Assembly: GCA_021029095.1 (NCBI GenBank)
Contig: JAJOHG010000019.1
Location: 434,001-498,000, forward strand
Length of the DNA: 64,000 nt
DNA from: Phellopilus nigrolimitatus
Lineage: Eukaryota; Basidiomycota; Agaricomycetes; Hymenochaetales; Hymenochaetaceae
Reading direction: 5' to 3'
Shown here: positions 46,593 through 58,094 of the stretch, one piece after another
Layout of the letters: the number at the start of each line of letters is the position of its first letter
Numbering within the stretch: the stretch's first letter is position 1
The notes under the pieces: model-generated
Seen by the model: the letters and a program-made list of their open reading frames with translations, nothing else
Told to the model about the DNA's origin: nothing
The model's database searches: none
Position numbers and translations under genes: made by a program

Positions 46593-49226
46593 CGTCGTGG
46601 TTTCACTGGAAGACAGAGATCAGCTTATCAATGCCGACGTCGACGAAGAGAAAAAAAAAGGAAGGCGGGATCGGCGGGCGGGCGGCGGCAGTGTGGAACG
46701 ACGATCGGGGCGCGGTGATGGGATTGCGATGGCGGTGACGATGACGATGTGGAGGAGATCAATCAAAGAAGGCGGCAAAAGCGGGAGGAGACGGACTCCA
46801 AGAGGCGATGATGCAAAACGTGATGCGACGACGCACACGCACACGACCGACGACAGAAAAAAAAAAGAGAGAAAAAAAGAGAGAAAAAAACGCACGGGCT
46901 GCTCGTTGCGTTGGCGTCGGGCGTCGGGAGTGTCGGACGTCCAGCGGGACGCGGTGGACGGCGAGCGGGCTGTTCGGCTGTGTGAGTCGTGTACGGGGAC
47001 GTTGTTGTTGAGATAGAGGAGACGAAGGGGAGCTGAGGACCGGGAGCTGGGCGGAGTTTTTCTCATCACCTCTTTTTATATTTTACTTATCACGTAATTA
47101 GGGTCCGAGGGCCTTTAATGGTACGTCATTTGCCTCGGGGCGTCTATCCTCGGCGAGCGCAGCACATACGACGCCGAGCATCCGACATGCTAAGCTCATT
47201 ACGCAAAAATCTGCATCGACGAGTCTTGCTTGCGCTCGGGCTCGGGATCACTCAACCATCCATGTACTTACAACCAAGCCCGCATCAATTTTCAAATCAT
47301 ATTCTAATTTTCCCGACCCGCCTTTTCATCTATTTTTATTATTATCGAAAACGAAAATGGAGAAGGAGGAGCGGAGGCAAAAACGAACAAGAAAATCACG
47401 GCTGCGCCGATCCCCCGCCCCCGGGCTCGCCTCGTCTCGCGTCGATCCTTCACGCACCGGGAGCTCGGTCGGCATTCGCTGTACGTATACGTACGCTGCA
47501 TGCCGTAATCCACTCGGTTGACAACGACGCCTTCTTGTCATCGTACCGCCTCCGAGTCTCTGCTGCCGAAAGTCCCGTCGAGCTCCATGTCGTCCTGCCT
47601 TTCCCGGCGGGCGGCGCTCGCGGTAACGTAAGCACCCTCTGCTGCACGACAAAACCGAAGACACAAAGATGGAGAAAGGCGAGCGATGCTTTTCGTTATT
47701 ACAAGTTACAATGGTCGCGGAACTACACTCCCTCGGCGCATTGGCGTCAAGCGAATCAAGCTCTTATCTCCGTCACAATCGCGTTTGCTGGTATATATCT
47801 TTACGCCAGTAGTGCCCTGCCTATGCGTGTCCGCTCAACACTCGTTGCTTGACGACAACCGCCGCCGCCTTCACCTCGTTCTCCGATTCCCACGAGGCTA
47901 GTCGCGCAAGACGTGTTTGGCAAAGACACAAACGCGCTATAGCGCGCTTTTCTTCGACCGAGTCCGTCGAGGAATCTGACGCCGAAGTGCGTACGTAGAT
48001 CCTCGACCTTTACTGCCGCCTTGCTCGCCAGGCCCGTCATCCCAGGTATCAAGTCCAAGAAAGAGGAGTTCGCGGGGCGGACTGAATAATGACAACTGTA
48101 GGAGCTTTCATCCCAACGACTCGTCCTTACATCCGAGCCATGCCACAAACGCAAACATTCCATTTAGTAGAACGGCAGGAGAAAGTCCAGCCCGTCGACG
48201 AATCCGCGATCAAACCCTGTCCTCGACTCTCTATCGAAGAGTCTTCCCTAAGGTTGGTCATCCTCGTATACTGCATACAACCACCAGAGAGTTATGCTCA
48301 CAGAGCCTGAATTTGCTTCGGGCTTCCTCTTCAGAGCCCCGCGACAGCCGACATGCATTCTTCTCGTTTATTCATTCCTGCACGTCCCAGAACATGTCCT
48401 GCTCATCCCACAAAACAGGAAGCTGGTCGTGACGTCGATGTGCGGCAGATACTTGGCCTTATTGCGGAGTATACGAAGGCCCACTCGTCCCAATATCAAG
48501 TACAAGAAAGTGAAGTGACAATATACGGTGACTGGAGGTCTCGTCCCGATGGTTTCCGACCCCATGGGTCATGGTCCAAATGCTTGTACAAATCGAAAGC
48601 AGACTCGCATATTATAGCGCAATTCACGCATGACATATTTCTGAACGAAGTCTTTCTCTAAGGTTAGCCACCCTCGTACACTACATACAACCAGAGAGCC
48701 GTGCTCACAGAACCTGAACTTGCTTCAGGCTTCCTCTTCAGTGCTCCGCGACTGCCGACACGTATTCTTCTCGTCTATTCATTCCTGCAGCAGGCTAGCG
48801 AGCGGAGGCAAAAATGAGAATAACGTTGCGCCTCCGATCCCCAACCCGAGCTCGCGCCGCCTCGCGTCGATCGGGAGCTCGGTCGGCCTACGCAGTACGT
48901 ACGCTGGGTGCCATAATACATTCGATTGACGACAACTTCTTGTCATCGTGCCGACTCCTGACGAAAATGCACTCGACTCGGTGACAGAACACCTGGCGCT
49001 GACTTATGAAGCACACTTACTAATCAATGACGTACGTATTCGCAAAGTGATTCTGCAGTTTCTCATTCTCCGCTTTCGAGCACGCATATTATAACGTGGC
49101 AGATTGCCGAACGAGGTCTTTCTCTAATTTAAGCTCGCTAGTATATAACTATTTAAAAGACGTATACACCCAAGGCTGCGTCAGAATCCTCGCGTCGAAG
49201 CCAAGCCACAAACGCGAACATGGCTT
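46593..49226. other. Right-arm intergenic block with nested duplications
   Basis: Mirror of 36,580-38,183 but enlarged to 2.6 kb. It holds degenerate copies of the J-gene 3' end (about 48,109-48,200 against 49,200-49,265). No intact gene is supported. The long plus-strand frame at 47118-47852 has no conserved counterpart frame in the left arm and is rejected. Confidence 0.5.
47372..49140 (+). repeat. Nested direct duplications inside the right arm
   Basis: Three same-strand pairs are visible. 47,372-47,567 pairs with 48,805-48,960 (AGCGGAGGCAAAAA start, GGGAGCTCGGTCGGC, TTCTTGTCATCG). 48,252-48,395 pairs with 48,661-48,795 (GCTCACAGA.CCTGAA, TCTTCTCGT.TATTCATTCC). 48,600-48,660 pairs with about 49,075-49,135 (CGCATATTATA, CGA.GTCTTTCTCTAA). 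The left arm has one copy of each region at most. Confidence 0.75.
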
Positions 49227-51301
49227 TCAGTAGAACGGCATGAGCATATCCAACTTGTCGATGACTACGTCCCTGGGACGTTTCCCTCCAAGTCTTATGG
49301 CCTTATTTCTCCTATCAAACCACTTCAAATTCACGATGTCATACAGTCTCCGGTTGAAGGACTGGATAGAGTGTTATCAGCAACGGCACACCTTATGTAA
49401 GCATGTAGGTGGTTCTCACAATGATAACGGACCAGCGAGGGCCGAACGGAATGAGTGAGTACTTCAATCCGGTCCGCCTGCCGACGAGGACGAGAATGTC
49501 GTCTGGCTCTCCGACGTAATCGATGATATCCCCCGCCCTCGTCTCCGATGGGGAGAAGCTGAATCGGTCTGGGTCCGAATAGAATTCGACAAGCTGTCTT
49601 CCGTTGTACTTGTCGACGTAGTATGCGAGGCCAAGCTCCGACCTCGTGAGATCGAGCTCCCAGTTCCAAACCGGGGCTGGAGGTGGTGGTGCTGGCGTGC
49701 GCGGTGGTGGTGGGCGTGAGGAAGGGTTCTGTGGTGACTGTCGCGCATCCGTCCTGCGTGGGGGGTCCGGGGCTGCCCGGGGGATAGTGTACGTGCGGCG
49801 GTACCCGGCAGTGCTAGCACTTCCGTAGTTAGGGAAGTCCTCTTGGTGAGGCACTTGACTGAAGTTGGCTGCGCTCGCTGCAAACGCCGAATAATGGGCG
49901 GATTAATCATATATGTACGCTTTCTCCACGATGCATAAACATGCTTACCGTTGGAACGAGGATTGGCTTCGCTCATTGGGCCCGAGTACGCAGAGTACCT
50001 CCGAGGAGGTTCAGGACCTTAATGTGGGATTTGAGCCAGCAGTTTTAGGAGGTAGAAAATCCGTGCATAACGAGTGGGTTAGTCATATGTATGCTTTCTC
50101 CAATAAGTATGTATGCTTACCGCTGTAATGAGAACTGGCTTGTGGGCCAGGATGACCACGCGGAAGAGGAGGTTCGGCACCTTTATGTGGGGTTTGAGCC
50201 AGCATTTTTTGGAAGTAGACAATTTGTGCGCAACGTGGATTAATCATATGTGCGCTTTCTCCCAAATGTATTTATGCTTACTAGGAGTGGCATCGTACAT
50301 TGGGGTCGGGTTCCACCAAGGAGGAGGAGGAGGAGGAGGAGAACCTTAATGTGTGGCATGAGCCGGCAGTTTTAGAAATTAGAAAATCCGTGTATAATGT
50401 GGATTAATCATATGTACGGTTTCTCCGGTAAGTAGATATGCTTACCGCTGTAATGAGACCTGGTTTGTGTGTCAGGGTAACTCCGTGGAAGAGAGGTTTC
50501 CGCACCTAAATGTGGGGTTTGAGCCAGCAGTCTTAGGAAGTAGGAAGATCTGTACATACCTCTCGCGCGACGACTATCTAGAGGTAGTTGAGTGTCAGTA
50601 ATAGAATCGGGTCGCTTGGACGGGCACACACCTCCTCTCAGATCTCCAGTGGCTTCGGGCGCTCGGTGCGAGCTATCTGTTACGAGGGAATAAGTTAGAA
50701 AAGTACGACTGGTCTCAAGGAGCTGGTATGAAACTACCTTCTCTCGGAGGTCTTTTTCCCACTGGCTCTGTAGGACGTCGGAATTCCTCGGGGCCCGGCT
50801 TGTGTCCGCCACTGTAGGGCGTGCGCTCCCTCTCCCGAAACAAAGTAGCGCTCGGGGAAGTGTCAGGTCTTGGAGGAGCCCTGGGCCCTGAAGCGCCCTT
50901 CGGCCAAAGCTCCCTTCGAGGAGGATTGATTGACCAGTACTCGAGGCACATTTCAGCATCCCCGCGGTACTTACCTAGCTATTGAACGAAAAATATTGAT
51001 TCAATAGGAGTGGCAGCGAACGCGAAACGTGCTCGGGAAAGTCGCACCTGTTGGAACCCTTCTGTTGAGCCGCCATTCCCGGGCCTATCCGGGTGAAAAT
51101 CCTTGGCCTAGGGGAAAGGGGAAAGCAAAGAAGAAGAAAAAACATTATCTGGCGTTCAAGGTTTTTTAAGAATCCAAAATTACTGACCATTCGTAAATAT
51201 GCTCTTCGGACATCTTTTTCGGTTATTTCCTTCAAGTCCTTGTTGATGCGAAGCTCCTTAAAAGGGTTATATTCGAGCGTGAGATTTGCGTCTTTCTGCA
51301 T
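49227..51301 (-). CDS. J-domain protein with expanded mini-exon array, right copy
   Basis: Intact paralogue of 34834-36579. It starts at 51301 (MQKDANLTLEYNPFKEL) with the J-domain HPD in KDFHPDRPGNGGSTEGFQ. After the exon containing KYRGDAEMCLEYWSINPPRR come six mini-exons: 50676-50632 (45 nt), 50577-50560 (18), 50505-50446 (60), 50344-50282 (63), 50180-50121 (60) and 50017-49949 (69). All start and end in phase 1. They encode repeated GAE.SLPR..P..-type and poly-Pro peptides. The C-terminal domain (WELDLTRSELGLAYYVDKYN onward) matches the left copy and ends with TGA at 49227-49229. The extra mini-exons lengthen the linker between the J domain and the C-terminal domain. Function as an Hsp70 co-chaperone is inferred from the J domain only. 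Confidence 0.8.
49902..50560 (-). repeat. Tandem exon-intron units in the right J-domain gene (4 units)
   Basis: Four units with ATTAATCAT-type landmarks at 49902, 50078, 50239 and 50403, spaced 176, 161 and 164 bp. On the coding strand each has a 60-69-nt exon, a GTAAGCAT donor, a shared GAGAAAG..TACATATGATTAATCC intron core and a CCCACAT..AG acceptor. One exon contains seven CTC (Pro) codons in a row. Confidence 0.88.
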
Positions 51302-52627
51302 TTATCCTAAACGAGTGACTTTCGGTTGATGAGCAATACTATTTCTATTAGAGAGCGCTGGAGGTGCTGATCATTCGACTTTATATATCCTTGGGGCTCG
51401 AAGTTTGCTTGGGAATGTACGGTGTCCAACGTGGTAAGTAGTGCCATGTGAGGGCTAAGTAAAGAAATATGCGTATTGCAGCATAACTAGTGAACAGAAG
51501 TATATCATATTTAGAACGTTCAAAAATGACATTTGCAAAGTTAAATTTGCAAGACGTCACAGCCTGCAGATATTCACTGACGCGCCAGACACTCAACGCA
51601 AGATGTGAACAGGGCACCACAGCTCGTCGTAAATGTAAATCGTAAACGGCTAAGCTAAAATGGTTACAGTGACTTGACGATAGTCACATCGATGTCACTG
51701 GATCACGACTGCCTTTTTGCAGCGATGACAGACGTTTCTGAACTTGTCTTATGTCCGTGTCTGCTGCAACTTGGATCGCGTTTCTGGACCTGTCCTGGAT
51801 GGGGATGGATGTATTCTAGATTGGAGTCTTACCTGCACCCTTCGGGTCTGGGTGTCGGGAAAGCCACTTTGCTTCAGCGGAAAAGACGACCCCTCGCACC
51901 GGCTTATGAGGGAGTAGAAATCTAGACTCTTGTTTAAAGGAGAGGATTGGCAATAGAAAAGAGTGTATAGGCTGGTTTTCAGAAGAGAGAATGTGAGCAT
52001 GAGTTTCGGGCCTGCAAGTCGCGTATCACCCGCTGACCGCAGTTTCCCGTTCTCCGCGATTGAACAGCAACTATATCTCGTGCCACGCATAAACCAACAT
52101 GCTCAAGCTCTTTCCTTTCCCGTTCTCTTGGGACATTATTGTTCGTTTCGGACACCCGGGTCTTCCATTGTGAAGCAAATATCGCGTTCATAGCTCTACT
52201 CCATTAAGACAACCTGGCTATTCTCATCAGAGTAGTAGTGATTCCGAAAGAAGGCTTAGAAGCTACAGAAGCGAACCCGTGCTCTATTGGGACTCAACTC
52301 TATTGGACTCGAACATGGAATGCCACTTTCGCGCTTTATCTCTTCGACTTTAACATCTACTGAACATGTTCACGAAAGATCGAAGAACGTATGTGGATAG
52401 AAACACGCGTTTTTGTAAAAGGACACGTGAAGATGCGACCAGTTAGGAGAGCGGGCCCCACACATCTCAGCGGCTTCGCGCGTTCGCATCGCCAACTTGT
52501 TATCCCACATGACGCTGTTTTCTGGGTCCTCGCATCAGCACGATTTGTCTCTCTGGTAGTCTGGTAGTATATAAATCGGGATACGTTGGAATGCCGTGCA
52601 CCTCTATTGATCGCGCCGTTTTGCACA
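51302..52627. other. Intergenic; outer end of the right arm and monooxygenase promoter
   Basis: The palindrome ends at about 51,607; beyond that the sequence is single copy. No gene supported. A TATATAA motif lies at about 52,567, 60 bp before the monooxygenase start. Confidence 0.5.
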
Positions 52628-55525
52628 ATGCCTCCGGGGATCCACACGATCTTAGACAGTGCTATCGAGCATGCCCCCCCTTTCCCTGACGCCGACCGGG
52701 AAAAAAGCCTGGGGATCGACACTTCGAAGTCTGAAAGCCTGCTCAGTCCCATCTCCCCGATCAGCTCCGACAGCCTCCACGGCCCTTTCTCTCCTACGAG
52801 CGACGACGACGAATCTCTACTATTTAGCGAGGCCGGCGCTGCCGGCGTCCCACGTAACGGTATTAAGAACGGCCAGTCTGGCTTCGCACTCAGTAACGCG
52901 TGCATTGACGACGAGCGGCCGTTCAAGGTCGTTGTAATCGGGGCTGGATATAGCGGCATCATAGCTGGAGTCAGGTGTGTTCAATTGTGGAGACGAGTCT
53001 GGGATTTCTCGGCGTTCATTGACTGCTCCGCAGGTTTCCCCAGCGAATGAAAAATCTCGAGTTCACAATCTACGACAAGAACGCTGGTGTTGGTGGGACG
53101 TGGTTCTCGAACAGATATCCTGTGCGTGCTATTGTTTGAGGCCCGCTGTTCGGCTTGAAATCTGACTAAATGATGTTTTCAGGGTGTTGCTTGTGATTTG
53201 CCTTCTCACTGTGTATGTTTTTGATTCTATCAGACTCGACGAATGCATTCATTGTACCTCGTTTGCACAGTATCAAACTACTTTTGAGGAAAATGTAATT
53301 CACACTCCCCAAACGTCACTTCTGCGACGCGCCTACTAAGCTCGTCCTTGCAGACACAATGGTCCTCTTTCTACGCCCCGGGCTCCGAAATCCGCGCCGA
53401 GATCGAGCGTATCGTCGACAAGTACAAGCTCATGCGCTACATTAAACTGGAGCACGAGCTCGTACATGCACGGTACGATGAGGGCAGCGGCAAGTGGCAC
53501 CTCAGGCTGCGTCGGCGTGTTCCCGGCTCCGCGCCCGCTGATGAACAGTACGAGGTCATCGAAGACACGGCGGACTTTGTGCTCTCGGGCGTCGGCTCTT
53601 TGAGCCGCTGGCGCTGGCCGGACATCGAAGGCCTGCGAGCATTCAAGGGCAAGCTCGTCCACTCGGCCGCCTGGGAGTTGGACGAAGCGGGAAGCTGGCA
53701 AGGCAGTGTCGCGGACTGGAAAGACAAGCGCGTCGGCGTCATCGGTGTCGTATGTCCTCCCTGTTCTTTATTCTTTCTTATGGCATTTGGTATCTGCTGG
53801 CTTAGCAAATGGGTTATGGGCTATTAGGGTTCGTCGTCGATCCAGATCGTCCCCACTATCCAACCGCTTGTGAAGCACCTGTATCACTACGTTCGAGGAC
53901 AGACGTGGCTTGCGCCCCCTTTCCAAAGCGACTTCCTGTCGGAGTTCATGAATCGCGACCCGGCTGCGGGCAACTGTGAGCGATATTACAACTTTCCTTA
54001 GGCGCGTTTTCTCAGGGAGAGTTCCCTCGCTTTATTATAGATATCTTCACCGAGGCGGACAGGCAGGCATTCAAAGATCCCGCATTTTACAAGAAATTCA
54101 GACACTCGCTCGAGGCAGAGGCCAATGTGATTTTCGCGCTACTCTTCTTCTCGACATCTAGATCTGATGCTTTACTTGTTTTCACAGTCCATTCACTTCA
54201 TAACTATCAAGGGCACAGAATCGCAGAAGGCCGCGCAGGAGGCCTTCAAGACGCACATGCGTACGAGACTAGCAAAGGAGCCGTGGATCACCGACCGTTG
54301 TGAGTTTCACTTTGTATACTGAACAAAGCTGCATATGGTTGAAAGCTGGAATATCAAGTGATGCCCGATTTTTCGGTTACTTGTAAACGATTGACGCCGG
54401 GCCCGGGGTTCCTCGAGGCATTGTGTGAGGATAACGTATGTGATTTGAGATACATTGCTTATGGTCAAGAATCTGACTTTCTCTTCCCAGGTCGACTTCG
54501 TTCCGACGCACATTAAAAGAATCACAGAGACGGGCATTGAACTTGTTGACGGAACTCACCATGACCTGGACGTGATAGTATGCGCGACTGGTAAGAACAG
54601 TCGGCCATCGTGCGTTGAAGTCTTCGCCTAACTTCCGGCGCTGTAGGATACGACACAACGTTCCAGTACCCGTTCACCGTCGTCGGCCGCGGCGGGAAGA
54701 CGCTCCTGGAGCGTTACAAGCCGCACCCGGAAACGTATCTGTCGCTCTGCTCTGACGGCTTCCCGAACTGGTTCATGTCATTCGGCCCGAACTCGGTCTT
54801 CGGTACTGGGACCCTGATCATCGTCATGGAGCGCCAGATCGACTACGCCGTCGAGGCGGCGAAGAAGCTGCAGAGGGAGCACCTAAAGAGCATCGAACCG
54901 AAGAAGGAGGCCGTTGCTGACTTCGACGAGTATCTCGAGGTGCGTATTCGCGTGTCGTCTCTCCTGATGCCATCCTTGAACGACCAACCTTTTTAGCATT
55001 ACTTCAGAACAGTGAGTATTTGACATACACTACATGAATCTCACTCACAGGGGTCATGGGCGGTAGACCGTCTTCAATGAACCATGCCGCTCATGGTATA
55101 AAGCGGGCAAGGCGGATGGGCGCATCATCGGACTGTGGCCAGGTATTTACTCATGTTTCGCCGGTACCAGCTACGCCATAGCTGACATGTACCATAGGCT
55201 CAAGTCTACACGCAATGCGAACACTCAAACACCCGCGCTGGGAGGACTACAACTTCGAGCCACTCGATGGGATCCAGAACCGTTTCCACTGGCTGGGAGA
55301 TGGGTCGACGCATAACGAGAAGCATATGACTGGGGATCGTATGTCTTCTCAATCATTCATTTGAAGATATACATAAATCGGAGTGCGCTTACAATTGTTT
55401 TCGGATTGTAGGCGCGTGGTATTTGAATCCAGAAGAAGTCGACATTCCTCCCGGTGAGTTCGACAGCCTTCGCTCGGCGTTCGGTCTGACCTTCGTGCAC
55501 GTCTGCAGTTCCTGAAGAGAAATAA
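52628..55525 (+). CDS. Baeyer-Villiger-type FAD monooxygenase
   Basis: A flavin- and NADPH-dependent monooxygenase of the BVMO group, which inserts oxygen next to ketones. It is spread over more than ten exons. Motifs in order are the first Rossmann VVVIGAGYSGI, GGTWFSNRYPGVACDLPSH, then the BVMO fingerprint position FKGKLVHSAAWE (F-x-G-x-x-x-H-x-x-x-W), second Rossmann GVIGVGSSSIQIVPTIQ, ATGYDTTFQYPF, and a C-terminal RAWYLNPEEVDIPPVPEEK. About 90 residues rich in Ser/Pro/Asp precede the first Rossmann motif. Start 52628 (MPPGIHTILD), stop 55523-55525. The residue after the fingerprint W is Glu where type I BVMOs usually have Pro or Asp. No other biosynthetic gene lies adjacent, so the substrate is unknown. 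Confidence 0.88.
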
Positions 55526-55885
55526 AAAGTCAATCAAATGAATTGTGACTGAATAGTACTTATTCATGTATGTAAACCTAAGTTTGAATGTATTCTACGG
55601 AGCATTGCTTCGCACGAGATCCTTATCGCAAACCGTGTGGGGAGGTAAACGTAGGTGTGCTGGATAGGTGCGTGTTAGATTAAGTCAGCTTATCACTAAA
55701 GTGGTTACGCGTGCTACTGATAATGGCAGGAGCTCGGCCCGGCTATCCAGGAGGCCGGATCTCGGGACGGACAAACATTTCAGCATTTGATGCTGAAGCT
55801 GAAACAGACAACGAACATCTCCTTTCCTTTCTTCATGATCACCCCAATCACTTAGGCAATTTCGTACTACAGGAATACGCTCGAC

Positions 55886-58094
55886 ATGAAATCGCCGACC
55901 GAACGTATACCAGCCCGCAGTGGTGTTATCTTGAAGAGCAATGGGCATGCAAAAAAGGTATGTATGAGAATCATATGTAAGTCTCGGAGATCTGTTTTTT
56001 TCTGACGAGAACGACGGCGCCGACATACTCCAGGTCATTGCTCTCGTAAAGCAGGGCTCTGTCGACGATATCTTGCTCCTCGGAAATCATTTTGCCATGG
56101 TCAATCGCTCTCTGGCTGTTGATGCGCTTTCTGCGCTCCTCGAGTCTACGAGAACTCGCTCACCTCCAGACACCGAACCGTCTTATTGGACAAAAGACGA
56201 GACCGTAACTATCCAAGTCGTCATGTCGGCCATGTCTGCTATCACCATTAGTCTCCACTACTTCGACCCGCCGAAACTTGAATCTCTTTCTCTTACATTG
56301 TCTTCTCACTTCTCTCACATTCTTCCGTGGCTTCGATTTTTCTTCGATAATGCCGGTGATGTGGCCACTTTAGCCTATGCGAGGACAAGCAAGACGCATT
56401 TCCTACTTAAAGTCATCAATACTCTTGGTGTTTTCTCCCGCTGCGATATGACCGAGTCCTTTCTCTTTACGCATGAGTCAGTCGAGCTCGTGGCGAAATT
56501 CTGGTTAACTGCGACAGGTAAAACCAAGAGAAGTGCCTCCCAGCTTCTGTTGAACGTCTTCAGGACAGCCAAAGCTGTCCATACGGATTTGGTACAGGAT
56601 ATACTCTGCTCAGATGTTGAAAATACGGCACGTATCGCAATGCAACGACTGCGCGGTTCGCTCCAAGGAGAGTCTCTGGACTTCGAGAACATGCTTTTCA
56701 GCAACATCGCGCTTACTTTGGCAGATCAGTCCTCCTCCCTGCGTCAGGCTCTCGCAAATAAGGGCATTATCTCTGATACATCGAAAGCCGCGCTTCTCAT
56801 CCTTGGCTCGTATGCTGGCGATAACTACATATATAATCGTCAAGCACTAATCTTATACACAAATGTGATGCCGAGACTCATACACACGAAGGGGCTCCCC
56901 GGACTTTTCGAGGCCGTGCGCTCTGGCTTGTTCAACGTCATTGACAAAACTATACTCTCCCTCGACCTTTCTGACGACTACAGCAAATGCCTACTCTCGG
57001 CCTTCAGATACACGTATGGCTATCTCCAATGTTATTCTTTCGTCGGCATTGCCGTCGAAGCCATGCGGTCGCTGCAGTCAGAAGACTGGAACTCTTGCAA
57101 GAGGAATAAAGGCGTCGCCTCCGATTGGAAGGCGTTTAAAAACTATGTCATATCGCGGGCCATTATCAAGAGCAAGTATGATCGCTGGTTGATGCGGAGG
57201 AAGTCATGCTGCGAGAGCGTAAGTGTTTTTTGTTTTTTTGTTTTATTTAATAAAGTCTTTTTTCTGAGAATCTTTAAGTGTGACAGGGAGATTTGTGGGG
57301 AGATGAAAATGTGCGCAGGCTGTGAAGAGGTTTTTTACTGCTCAAAAGCCTGCCAGGCTATGTCATGGAAGGAAAAGGGTCACAGGGAGAGATGCAAGAA
57401 TAAGCAGCATAGGCCTCAGCACAGTGAGCCTCCTTTCCTCGCGTACCATTCTGAATGCACTTCAGATCTAACATCTATTATCCTCCTAGCCAATGAATGG
57501 GGAAAGCTCAAGCGTCGTGACCGAGAGTTCATCCATGTCATTGCCACAATGGACATCCGTCGTCATATCCCCGCGCTCCTCGCGCTAGCGGCAGCAAAGT
57601 TTCCAGATACGCCGCCCATTTTACTAGGCTTCGGAATCAACTACGACTTCTTCCCGCCCATACTCGACGTATTCAGTCTCATCGATCTGTTCTATGCTTC
57701 GGATATGCCTCACGAACAGGTTCCTGGTGTCGTCGCTGAGGAGGTGCGAAGATGGGCCAAGTCGGGGGGCGTAGACGCGAGAAAGGAGACCGGACACTAC
57801 ATTCGTATAACATTACCTGATACAGGCTTCGGGGAGGCTAAAAGTGGATCATCCACTTATGTGCCACCGAAGTTTTTTGACGGCATGGACTTCGATGGTC
57901 CGCGCTTGCGCCGAGGAGCGGGCGCTGAGGTAAAGCGCATGTCCGGGCACGACATAGAAGGACGAACATTGGAGGCGGAATATGACGAGGTTGACGAGAT
58001 CATTAGGCAGATGCAGTTTACTTCCTGGAGTTCGCTTTGGGACAAACTTGATAAGGCTTGGGATGCGGCTGACAAACCCAACTGGCCTTTCTGA
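55886..58094 (+). CDS. MYND zinc-finger protein, copy 1
   Basis: Three exons (55886-55957, 56034-57218, 57279-58094) give 2073 nt, 690 residues. The start was chosen by comparison with copy 2: MKSPTERIPARSGVILKS aligns with that gene's first exon, and both splice KK to VIAL. A long alpha-helical, leucine-rich N-terminal part (armadillo-like in feel) is followed by a MYND finger at about residues 420-455: CDREICGEMKMCAGC, then YCSKACQAMSW, then HRERC. MYND fingers bind proline-rich peptides of transcription regulators. The 60-nt intron 57219-57278 ends directly before the first zinc-ligand Cys and has a length divisible by three without a stop, so retained transcripts stay open. Paralogous to the gene starting at 62050. 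Confidence 0.82.

Larger units (their letters stand above)
43160..51607 (-). repeat. Right arm of the ~17-kb inverted duplication
   Basis: Reverse-complement partner of 34,515-41,604. It is about 1.36 kb longer because of nested duplications in its intergenic part (47.4-49.2 kb) and two additional mini-exon units in its J-domain gene. Gene order is mirrored, so the velvet genes are tail to tail and the J-domain genes point inward from the outer ends. Confidence 0.92.

Noticed and set aside
47118..47852. 244-residue plus-strand frame in the right arm
   Set aside because: No domain, and not open in the corresponding left-arm sequence; it also spans nested repeats.
55711..55980. Start of the MYND copy 1 protein at 55711 or 55723
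   Set aside because: That frame does not splice in phase to the conserved second exon; the frame beginning at 55886 does, and it matches the first exon of copy 2.
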